From assembly GCA_014655195.1 (NCBI GenBank), contig BNBH01000002.1, positions 116,405 through 180,404 on the forward strand: a DNA stretch of 64,000 bases, written 5' to 3'. How positions within the stretch are numbered: position 1 is the first letter of the stretch; the number at the start of each line of letters is the position of its first letter. The position numbers were made by a program, and so were the translations under genes. This document shows, piece after piece, positions 27,098 to 33,659 of this stretch. The notes beneath the pieces are model-generated. The model did not search any database. It saw only the letters and a list, made by a program, of their open reading frames with translations, and had not been told where the DNA came from. Source of the stretch: Streptomyces cellulosae. GTDB lineage: Bacteria > Actinomycetota > Actinomycetes > Streptomycetales > Streptomycetaceae.

Positions 27098-28126
27098 TCA
27101 GACCTGGCCGGCCTTCTCCAGCGCGGTGCAGCAGGTGTCGACCAGCAGACGCGTCACCACGTACGGGTCGACGTTGGCGTTGGGGCGGCGGTCCTCGATG
27201 TAGCCCTTGCCGTCCTTCTCGACCTGCCACGGGATGCGGACCGAGGCGCCGCGGTCGGAGACGCCGTAGGAGTACTCGTTCCACGGGGCGGTCTCGTGCA
27301 GGCCGGTGAGGCGGTCGTCGATGCCGGCGCCGTAGTTCTTGACGTGGTCCATCGGCTTGGAGCCCTCGCCCAGCGACTCGGCGGCGGTGATGATCGCGTC
27401 GTAGGACTCGCGCATCGCCTTGGTGGAGAAGTTGGTGTGCGCGCCGGCGCCGTTCCAGTCGCCCTTGACCGGCTTGGGGTCGAGGGTGGCGGCGACGCCG
27501 AAGTCCTCGGCGGTGCGGTAGAGCAGCCAGCGGGCCACCCACAGCTGGTCGGAGACCTCCAGCGGGGACAGCGGGCCGACCTGGAACTCCCACTGGCCGG
27601 GCATGACCTCGGCGTTGATGCCGGAGATGCCGAGGCCCGCCTTCAGGCAGTTGTCCAGGTGCGCCTCGACGACGTCACGGCCGAAGATCTCGTCGGAGCC
27701 GACACCGCAGTAGTAGCCGCCCTGGGGGGCCGGGAAGCCGCCCTTGGGGAAGCCCAGCGGGTAGGCGTCCTTGAAGAACGTGTACTCCTGCTCGATGCCG
27801 AAGATCGGCTCCTGCGCGGCGAACTTCTCGGCGACCTCGGCCAGCGCGGCGCGGGTGTTGGACTCGTGCGGGGTCATGTCCGTGTTCAGGACCTCGCACA
27901 GCACCAGGACGTCGTCGCCGCCGCGGATCGGGTCAGGACAGACGAAGACCGGCTTGAGCACGCAGTCGGAGGCGTGCCCCTTGGCCTGGTTGGTGGAGGA
28001 CCCGTCGAAGCCCCAGATCGGCAGCTCGGCGCCCTTCGCGTCGTCGCCCAGGATCTTCGTCTTGGAACGCAGCTTGGCGGTCGGCTCGGTGCCGTCGATC
28101 CAGATGTACTCGGCCTTGAAGCTCAC
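27098..28126 (-). CDS. glnII: Glutamine synthetase type II (eukaryote-like)
   Basis: Makes glutamine from glutamate, ammonia and ATP in the cytoplasm. The enzyme has 342 residues, the usual length of bacterial GSII, against about 469 for GSI. Diagnostic sequences are SFKAEYIWIDGT, PIWGFDGSST, FGIEQEYTF, GVGSDEIFGR and GDWNGAGAHTNFSTK. GSII has no adenylylation tyrosine, so GlnE does not control it. The GTG at 28126 is preferred because AAGGA lies nine bases upstream; the ATG three codons earlier would abut that site. A four-part GlnR box lies about 100-140 bp upstream, indicating induction under nitrogen limitation. Confidence 0.96.
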   Translation of the reverse strand: MSFKAEYIWIDGTEPTAKLRSKTKILGDDAKGAELPIWGFDGSSTNQAKGHASDCVLKPVFVCPDPIRGGDDVLVLCEVLNTDMTPHESNTRAALAEVAEKFAAQEPIFGIEQEYTFFKDAYPLGFPKGGFPAPQGGYYCGVGSDEIFGRDVVEAHLDNCLKAGLGISGINAEVMPGQWEFQVGPLSPLEVSDQLWVARWLLYRTAEDFGVAATLDPKPVKGDWNGAGAHTNFSTKAMRESYDAIITAAESLGEGSKPMDHVKNYGAGIDDRLTGLHETAPWNEYSYGVSDRGASVRIPWQVEKDGKGYIEDRRPNANVDPYVVTRLLVDTCCTALEKAGQV

Positions 28127-28228
28127 GGTCCACATCCTTCGGGGTGGGTCTGGGCGCTTGGTGCGGATGCCTGCGGCGCTGCGGCACTGGGGCGCCGCCG
28201 TCGATGCCCCGCAGCTTGTCAACAGGCG

Positions 28229-28266
28229 GTTTCCCGTCCATTGCCCAGGTGTGAACCCCGTGTTAC
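28229..28266 (-). promoter_or_regulatory. GlnR box of glnII
   Basis: Read on the minus strand: GTAAC, six bases, TTCAC, six bases, GCAAT, six bases, GAAAC. This is the a1-n6-b1-n6-a2-n6-b2 layout described for the OmpR-type nitrogen regulator GlnR (consensus half-sites GTnAC and GAAAC). It lies about 100 bp before the glnII start and just before a TTGACA. Confidence 0.8.
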
Positions 28267-28371
28267 CGGCAGCCCGTGTGCCCGGCGCCACTCCGTGAGG
28301 GCGCGGGGGAGGGTGGCCGGGTGTATGCGATGGGGCGTGAATAGGCGTGACGGCGTGTGACGACGCGTGAA

Positions 28372-28402
28372 GGCCCGCCGCTCCCTTCCTGAGCGGCGGG
28401 CC
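28372..28402 (-). terminator. Terminator of the RlpA-like secreted protein gene
   Basis: A perfect 12-bp stem (28372-28383 with 28391-28402) and 7-base loop, 27 bases beyond the stop codon on the minus strand. Confidence 0.8.
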
Positions 28403-28428
28403 CCCGGCACCTCACGCGCGTGTGGACC

Positions 28429-29124
28429 TCACCCCACCTTCTCGATCACGGCCCGGCGGATCAGGAACTTGCCCGGCTCGCGGACCTGCTCGAAGGCGGC
28501 GTTGTTCAGCAGCACACAGCTGCCGGACACCGAGGTGACCTCCACCGTCGTGGACTTGTTGTTGTCCAGGTTGGTGACCTTCAGCTTGGTGCCGGCCGGG
28601 AACTGGTTGCTGGACGCGGCCGGGGCGCCGGCCTCGCCGGACAGGGTGACGGTCGAGCCGTTGCACACCTGCTCACCGGCCGCGGCGCCGCCGCCGGCCT
28701 GACCGCCCTGGCCCGCCTGCTCCTCCTGCCCCGCCTGTCCTTCCTGACCGCCCGCGGCGGGCTGCGACGGGGCGGGCTGCTCCGGCTGCGCCGGCTGGGA
28801 GCCCTGAGCCGACTCCCCCACCGTGCACCCGGACGCCTCCTGCTGGACCTTGATCTGCGCGATGACGGCCTCGCGGTTGGCGATCCGCGCCTCGGACTGG
28901 GCGTCCGGGTTGGCCCGCTGGCCCGCGACGAACCGCTCGTTGTTGCCGAGCGCGGTGGCCAGCCCCTGGCACACCGTCGAGTCGGCCGCCGACTTGGTGG
29001 TGGCGGCGGGCGGGCTGGCGTTGGACGTGGTCGCCATGACGAAGGCGCCGCCGCCCGCCACCGTGGCCGCGCTCAGCAGCAGAGCGAGCTTCTTCTTCGG
29101 GCCGAGACTTCTCCTGCGCGACAT
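28429..29124 (-). CDS. Secreted RlpA-like (double-psi beta-barrel) protein
   Basis: A 231-residue exported protein. The ATG at 29124 has GGAGG five bases upstream. A basic N-terminus and hydrophobic stretch (LALLLSAATVAGGGAFVMAT) form the signal. A helical region with an adjacent Cys pair and a Gln/Gly/Pro-rich linker (about 105-160) precede a C-terminal domain (VCNGSTVTLSGEAGAPA to the end, with FPAGTKLKVTNLDNN and SCVLLNNAAFEQV). That domain looks like the RlpA/expansin double-psi barrel, and the final catalytic-like part (PGKFLIRRAVIEKVG) fits RlpA. It is probably associated with the cell wall. The active-site Asp pattern of true lytic RlpA is not clear, so activity is uncertain. Confidence 0.75.
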   Translation of the reverse strand: MSRRRSLGPKKKLALLLSAATVAGGGAFVMATTSNASPPAATTKSAADSTVCQGLATALGNNERFVAGQRANPDAQSEARIANREAVIAQIKVQQEASGCTVGESAQGSQPAQPEQPAPSQPAAGGQEGQAGQEEQAGQGGQAGGGAAAGEQVCNGSTVTLSGEAGAPAASSNQFPAGTKLKVTNLDNNKSTTVEVTSVSGSCVLLNNAAFEQVREPGKFLIRRAVIEKVG

Positions 29125-29263
29125 GCGCGCCTCCAATGGATCGGGGGAGCGTACGCCGCTATGTACGAGATACCGAACGCCCTTGCTCAACGGCGGACCC
29201 AAGTCGCCCAAGTGGTCTGCGTCACAGGACTGTTGAGCTGGGGTGTCGGCGGGACGGCGTGCG

Positions 29264-29623
29264 TCAGCGGGACAGCGCGTCCCGTACCGCGTCCTCCGTG
29301 CGGGCCACCACCGCCGAGCCGTCGTCCGCCGTGATGACGGGCCGCTGGATCAGCTTCGGGTGCGCGGCCAGCGCCGCGATCCAGCGGTCCCGCGCCCCGG
29401 CGTCCCGCGGCCACTCCTTGAGCCCCAGCTCCTTGGCCGCCGCCTCCTGCGTCCGGGTGATGTCCCACGGCTCCAGACCGAGCCGCTCCAGCACCTCCCG
29501 GATCTCGTCCTCGCTCGGCACGTCCTCCAGGTAGCGGCGGACGGTGTAGTCCGCCCCTTCGGCGTCCAGCACGCTGATCGCGCTGCGGCACTTGGAACAG
29601 GCGGGGTTGATCCAGATCTCCAT
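29264..29623 (-). CDS. ArsC-family (arsenate reductase-like) protein
   Basis: A 119-residue thioredoxin-fold protein with NPACSKCRSA at residues 6-15, giving Cys9 and Cys12 as a CxxC. ERLGLEPWDITRTQEAAAKE and QRPVITADDGSAVVART are typical of the ArsC/YffB/Spx group. Arsenate reductases of this fold use glutaredoxin and a conserved Arg triad, which is only partly recognisable, and no other arsenic genes are nearby. A general thiol or redox role is as likely as arsenate reduction. The ATG at 29623 opens at the conserved MEIWINPAC; no strong ribosome binding site is visible. Confidence 0.8.
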   Translation of the reverse strand: MEIWINPACSKCRSAISVLDAEGADYTVRRYLEDVPSEDEIREVLERLGLEPWDITRTQEAAAKELGLKEWPRDAGARDRWIAALAAHPKLIQRPVITADDGSAVVARTEDAVRDALSR

Positions 29624-29756
29624 GGGGCACACCGTACGCCGCACCCCTGCTTGTTCGAATTGAGGGGCCGCCCGCGTGTCCCTCGCGCATCACCCGCCCC
29701 GATGTCCCAAAACCCAATCTCACCTGCGCATTTGATGGCCGAAGCAGGCCTGCCGA

Positions 29757-29779
29757 TTGTCAGTGGGGGCCCGTAGAAT
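29757..29779 (+). promoter_or_regulatory. RecA-independent (PafBC-type) DNA-damage promoter
   Basis: TTGTCAGTG (29757-29765), eight bases, then TAGAAT (29774-29779). This matches the RecA-NDp consensus TTGTCRGTG-N8-TAnnnT known from mycobacteria and dependent on the WYL regulators PafBC. The start codon of the next gene is 78 bp after the -10 box. Confidence 0.75.
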
Positions 29780-29856
29780 GGAAGCAGTGTTCGAGGGAAT
29801 CGCCGAGGTCGCCGTGGACCTTGGACGACGGCCCCGACCGCGACAGGAGGATGCCC

Positions 29857-30171
29857 GTGCCCGCTGCCGCACTCAAGCCGAAGCCCCTGCCCGTCCAGTC
29901 CACCGCGAAGCGACCCGTCCTGCTCGAACTGCCCTGCGCCCCGGTGGAGAAGAGCCCGCTGCCGCCGGGCCGCCCGCGGGAGTGGTACATCACCCACAAC
30001 CGCCGTCTGAAGGCGATGCGCCTCGCCATCGCCCTGCTCGACTCCGGCGTGTACCACCCGAGCCAGGCGCGCGACGACACGATCCGCGGCGCCGCCGAGC
30101 TGATCGGCGTCCACCCGCCGTCGGACACCACGTGCCACATGGTGCGGGCGCTGATGCGCTACAGCCGCTGA
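29857..30171 (+). CDS. Conserved hypothetical protein with DNA-damage-type promoter
   Basis: A 104-residue basic protein with no recognised family. The N-terminal third is Pro/Lys-rich (ALKPKPLPVQSTAKRPV). The rest is probably helical and includes REWYITHNRRLKAMRLAIAL and HPPSDTTCHMVRALMRYSR. The GTG at 29857 is six bases after AGGAGG; the ATG two codons earlier directly abuts that site and is less likely. It is monocistronic: the upstream promoter matches the RecA-independent damage consensus, and a 12-bp-stem hairpin follows within 10 bases of the stop. The basic, compact character and promoter suggest a nucleic-acid or damage-response role, which is inference. Confidence 0.75.
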   Translation: MPAAALKPKPLPVQSTAKRPVLLELPCAPVEKSPLPPGRPREWYITHNRRLKAMRLAIALLDSGVYHPSQARDDTIRGAAELIGVHPPSDTTCHMVRALMRYSR

Positions 30172-30180
30172 GCTCACGTC

Positions 30181-30219
30181 CGGTGCCGGGCGTCTCCCGC
30201 GCGGGGGCGCCCGGCACCG
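30181..30219 (+). terminator. Terminator after the damage-promoter gene
   Basis: A perfect 12-bp stem (30181-30192 with 30208-30219), with a loop that can pair further internally (CCCGC/GCGGG), nine bases after the stop. Confidence 0.85.
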
Positions 30220-30341
30220 TCGTCCCCGCTCCGGCGCGGGCTGAGGCAGTATGGGCGGCGGCGGAGTGGCGCCACTCCGAAGTCACGTCGCCCGCACGGT
30301 ACTTGCCCGGCCGTGCCCGGTGGAGGAGAGAGGCGGGACGG

Positions 30342-31604
30342 TTGACCGAGGAGAGCACGGTCCCGGGTCCGTGGATCACGCCGTCCGGCCGGTACGCACG
30401 CGTCCTCGGCCGCGCGGTCGACATCGCGCTCGCCCTGGCGGTCCTGCTCTCGGCGTACGGCTACGCCGGCGACCACGACCTGCTGCTGGGCGCCCTGATG
30501 GCCCTGGCCCTGCTGGCCCGCCGGACGCGCCCCGGCGCGGTGATGGCGGTCGTCATGGCGCTGGCCTTCGTGCAGTTCCTGCTGCACGACCCGAACCTCA
30601 GCTCTCCGCCGACGTACGCGCCCGCCGCGTACGACATGGCCGTGCTGTTCGCCATGATGTCGGCCGTCCACCACTCCCGGACCCCCTGGATGCCGTACGC
30701 GGCGGGCGGCGCGGTGCTGCTGGCGACGGCGGTGGCCTCGTTCGGTGTGCCGTTCCTGGGCCTCGACGGATTCGGCGACGGCCAGACCCTGCTGATCTTC
30801 TGGGGCCTGACGCTCACGGTCTGGCTCACCGCCTTCGCCCTGCACACCCGCCGCCTCTATGCCGAGAGCCAGGCCGCCCGCGCCCGGCACGCCGAGCGGG
30901 AGCAGGAGCAGCGCGCCCGGCTCGCCGCCGCCCGCGAACGGGCCGTGATCGCCCGCGAGTTGCACGACGTGGTGGCGCACAGCCTGGCCGTGATGATCCT
31001 CCAGGCCGACGGCGCGGGGACCGTGCTGCGCACGTCGCCCGACCAGGCGGAGTCCGCGCTGAGGACCATCGCCGCGACCGGCCGGGACGCCATCGACGAC
31101 ATGCACCGCATCGTGCGGGTGCTGCGCGAGGGCCGGTCCGAGACCCAGGGCGCGGGGGAGGAGCGGCGGCTCGTCACCCTCGACGAGATCGACGTCGTCG
31201 CGGACCGCGCGCGGACCGCCGGGCTGACCGTGGACCTCTCCGTCGAGGTGGGCGAGGGACAGCTGTCGCCGACGGAGGAGATGACGGCGTTCCGCATCGT
31301 GCAGGAGTGCCTCACCAACACCCTCCGGCACGCCGGTGCGGGGGCGCGCGTCGACATCCGCGTCCGCGAGGAGGACGGCGCCCTGCTGATCGACGTGACC
31401 GACGACGGCGCGGGCGCCCTCGCGGGCCGGGCCCCCGTCGGTGAGTCCGGGGGCAACGGTCTGGTGGGGATGCGCGAGCGGGTGGAACTCGCCGGGGGAG
31501 CCTTCGAGGCGGGTCCCCGGCTCGGCAGCGGCTGGCACGTACGGGCGTCGATGCCCGTGCGGACGAAGAACACGGTGAGGGATTCGGTGGGGACGGAGCG
31601 ATGA
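30342..31604 (+). CDS. Sensor histidine kinase (NarL-type partner, HisKA_3)
   Basis: A 420-residue membrane kinase. The TTG start is supported by a GAGAGG site eight bases upstream. Four to five membrane segments occupy about residues 20-165, then a short coiled coil (AESQAARARHAEREQEQ). His208 lies in VIARELHDVVAHSLAVMILQ, and the ATPase domain includes FRIVQECLTNTLRHAGAG and GNGLVGMRERVEL. The last codon overlaps the regulator start (ATGA). Downstream on the same strand lie a small membrane protein and an ABC exporter, the usual layout of kinases that detect envelope stress or antimicrobial peptides. Confidence 0.92.
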   Translation: MTEESTVPGPWITPSGRYARVLGRAVDIALALAVLLSAYGYAGDHDLLLGALMALALLARRTRPGAVMAVVMALAFVQFLLHDPNLSSPPTYAPAAYDMAVLFAMMSAVHHSRTPWMPYAAGGAVLLATAVASFGVPFLGLDGFGDGQTLLIFWGLTLTVWLTAFALHTRRLYAESQAARARHAEREQEQRARLAAARERAVIARELHDVVAHSLAVMILQADGAGTVLRTSPDQAESALRTIAATGRDAIDDMHRIVRVLREGRSETQGAGEERRLVTLDEIDVVADRARTAGLTVDLSVEVGEGQLSPTEEMTAFRIVQECLTNTLRHAGAGARVDIRVREEDGALLIDVTDDGAGALAGRAPVGESGGNGLVGMRERVELAGGAFEAGPRLGSGWHVRASMPVRTKNTVRDSVGTER

Positions 31605-32278
31605 CGGGGACCGACAGGCCGATCCGGGTGGCCGTGGTGGACGACCAGCCGCTCATCCGGGCCGGCTTCTCCATGGTGCTGGCGGGCCAGGACGACATCG
31701 AGGTCGTCGGCGAGGCGGAGAACGGGCAGCAGGCCCTCGACCTGCTCGACACGGTCGACGCGGACGTCGTCATCATGGACGTCCGCATGCCGGTCATGGA
31801 CGGCATCCAGGCCACCGAGCAGTTGATGCGCCGCGAGGCCCCGCCCGGTGTCCTGGTCCTCACCACCTTCGACGACGACGAGGACGCCTTCGCCGCCCTG
31901 CGCGCCGGCGCCGGCGGCTTCCTGCTGAAGAACGCCCCCGCCGACCAGGTCGTCCACGCCATCCGCGTCCTCGCCGCCGGCGAGTCCGTGGTCGCCCCGC
32001 GCATCACCCGGCTGCTCCTCGACCGCGTCTCGGACCGGCTCGCCCCGGCCAACGGCCAGTCGGAGCGCCTCGGTCTGCTCACCGGCCGGGAACGGGACGT
32101 GCTCGGCCTGGTCGCCCGCGGCCTGTCCAACGCCGAGATCGCCGCCGAACTGTACGTCGCGGAGGCCACGGTGAAGACGCATCTGGGCAACCTCATGGCC
32201 AAGCTGCATCTGCGGGACCGCGCCCAGGCCGTCGTCTTCGCCTACGAGTCCGGCCTGGTGCGCCCCTCCTCCCCCTGA
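31601..32278 (+). CDS. NarL/LuxR-type response regulator
   Basis: A 225-residue response regulator with an ATGA overlap with its kinase. The receiver residues are Asp14/Asp15, phospho-acceptor Asp60 (IMDVRMP), Thr (LTTFDDDE) and Lys (FLLKNAP). The LuxR-type helix-turn-helix spans about 157-217 (LTGRERDVLGLVARGLSNAE, VKTHLGNLMAKL). A strong hairpin follows the stop, so the downstream ABC transporter genes have their own promoter or depend on read-through. They are the natural regulatory target of this pair. Confidence 0.93.
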   Translation: MTGTDRPIRVAVVDDQPLIRAGFSMVLAGQDDIEVVGEAENGQQALDLLDTVDADVVIMDVRMPVMDGIQATEQLMRREAPPGVLVLTTFDDDEDAFAALRAGAGGFLLKNAPADQVVHAIRVLAAGESVVAPRITRLLLDRVSDRLAPANGQSERLGLLTGRERDVLGLVARGLSNAEIAAELYVAEATVKTHLGNLMAKLHLRDRAQAVVFAYESGLVRPSSP

Positions 32279-32295
32279 GGGGGCAGAAGCCCCCG

Positions 32296-32323
32296 GCCGT
32301 CTGCCCCCTCAGGGGCAGACGGC
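32296..32323 (+). terminator. Terminator after the two-component genes
   Basis: A perfect 12-bp stem (32296-32307 with 32312-32323) and 4-base loop, 17 bases after the stop. An additional GGGGGC/GCCCCC pairing precedes it. Confidence 0.85.
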
Positions 32324-32448
32324 GCCCCGCCCGGCGTACCGGATGAACCCCCTCCGATCTCGGATCCGTGGCCGATCCGCCGAAGGCCCCCGAATCCCAG
32401 ACTTCTCAGTGCCGCAGAACGCGGCCGGGACGACACGGGAGGGACCCC

Positions 32449-32892
32449 ATGGCCACCATCACCAGCACGCCCACGACGAAGCGGAACCGCACGCGCAACC
32501 GCCTGATCCTCGGCGCCGTCGCCGGAGCGGTCGTCGCCGCCCTGGCCGCCGGGGGCGCGTACTGGTGGCAGGACCGGCAGGAGCTGAGCCAGGCGTCCGC
32601 CGAGGACTGCCGGCTGGCGCAGCGCATCGTCACCGAGGGCGCGAGGACCGCCGCCGGACCGGCGCCGGAGGCGGAGCAGTGGTGGAAGGAGACCGGCGAC
32701 GAGCGCCGCGCCACGATGGAGGACGGCTACCTCGGGGCGAAGATCTCCCGCTACGAGGGCTGGGCCCTGGAGACCGCGAAGAACCCCGCCCAGGCGCCGT
32801 CCGCGAAGGACGTGAAGAACCTCCAGGAGGACGCGCGGGGCCACTGCGTGGACTCCGGCGTCACCCTCACCCTGCCCCCGCTCGGCTCCTGA
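32449..32892 (+). CDS. Small single-span membrane protein
   Basis: A 147-residue protein with a basic Thr/Arg-rich N-terminus, one membrane span (about residues 19-40, ILGAVAGAVVAALAAGGAYWW) and an extracytoplasmic helical domain with two Cys (AEDCRLAQ and GHCVDSG) that may pair. GGAGGG precedes the ATG. It ends 23 bases before the ABC ATPase gene and is probably its cotranscribed partner. No family is recognised. A role as an accessory or sensor subunit of the exporter is inference from position. Confidence 0.75.
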   Translation: MATITSTPTTKRNRTRNRLILGAVAGAVVAALAAGGAYWWQDRQELSQASAEDCRLAQRIVTEGARTAAGPAPEAEQWWKETGDERRATMEDGYLGAKISRYEGWALETAKNPAQAPSAKDVKNLQEDARGHCVDSGVTLTLPPLGS

Positions 32893-32915
32893 CCGGCCCG
32901 GGGGAACACGTAGCC

Positions 32916-33659
32916 ATGACCGCTCACGCCGCCGCGCGCGGCCCCGCACCCGACGACGTCATCACCACCACCGCCCTGGTGAAGACCTACCGCCAGGGCG
33001 CCGACGAGGTCCGCGCCCTCGACGGGGTGTCCGTCGCCGTCCGCCGCGCCCGGTTCACCGCCGTCGTCGGCGCCTCCGGGTCCGGCAAGTCGACCCTGAT
33101 GCACTGCGTCGCCGGACTCGACACCGTCACCTCCGGCAGCGTCGTCCTCGACGGCACGGAGCTCACCGGGCTGACCGACCGGCAGCTGACCCGGGTGCGC
33201 CGCAAGCGCGTCGGGTTCGTCTTCCAGTCGTTCAACCTGCTGCCGCAGCTGACCGCGTACGAGAACATCGTGCTGCCCGTCACCATGGCCGGCCGCCGCC
33301 CCGACCGCGAACGGGTGGACCACCTGTGCGAGGTCCTCGGCATCGCCCACCGGCTGTCCCACCGCCCCGCCGAACTGTCCGGCGGGCAGCAGCAGCGGGT
33401 CGCCGTCGCCCGCGCGCTGGTCGCCCGCCCCGCCGTGGTGTTCGCCGACGAACCCACCGGCAACCTCGACTCCCAGGCCGGCGCCGAGGTGCTCACCATG
33501 CTGCGCCGGGCCGTCGACGAACTCGGCCAGACCGTCGTGATGGTCACCCACGACCCGGCCGCCACCCGCTACGCGGACCGCGTGCTGACCCTCGCCGACG
33601 GACGCGTGGTGGGGGACGAGCACACCACCCCCGACGACACCCCGCGGGGGCGGCGATGA
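32916..33659 (+). CDS. ABC transporter ATP-binding protein (LolD/MacB type)
   Basis: A 247-residue ATPase of the MacB/LolD/FtsE class that powers an FtsX-like permease. Walker A is GASGSGKST (about residues 52-60). The Q-loop is VFQSFNLLPQLTAYENI, the signature LSGGQQQRVAVARAL, Walker B VVFADEPTGNLDS and the H-loop VTHDP. The ATG at 32916 was taken as the first start in the coding-like part. Its stop overlaps the permease start (ATGA). Its class moves lipoproteins or peptides out of the membrane, often for resistance, and not nutrients in. Confidence 0.94.
   Translation: MTAHAAARGPAPDDVITTTALVKTYRQGADEVRALDGVSVAVRRARFTAVVGASGSGKSTLMHCVAGLDTVTSGSVVLDGTELTGLTDRQLTRVRRKRVGFVFQSFNLLPQLTAYENIVLPVTMAGRRPDRERVDHLCEVLGIAHRLSHRPAELSGGQQQRVAVARALVARPAVVFADEPTGNLDSQAGAEVLTMLRRAVDELGQTVVMVTHDPAATRYADRVLTLADGRVVGDEHTTPDDTPRGRR

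Larger units (their letters stand above)
28127..28428. promoter_or_regulatory. glnII upstream region
   Basis: This 302-bp gap holds the glnII promoter on the minus strand and, at its far end, the terminator of the preceding gene. TTGACA at 28217-28222 (read on the minus strand) is a perfect -35 hexamer six bases downstream of the GlnR box, but no good -10 follows at 17-18 bases. That suits an activator-dependent promoter. Repeated GCGTGA words at 28336-28370 have no obvious role. Confidence 0.65.
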
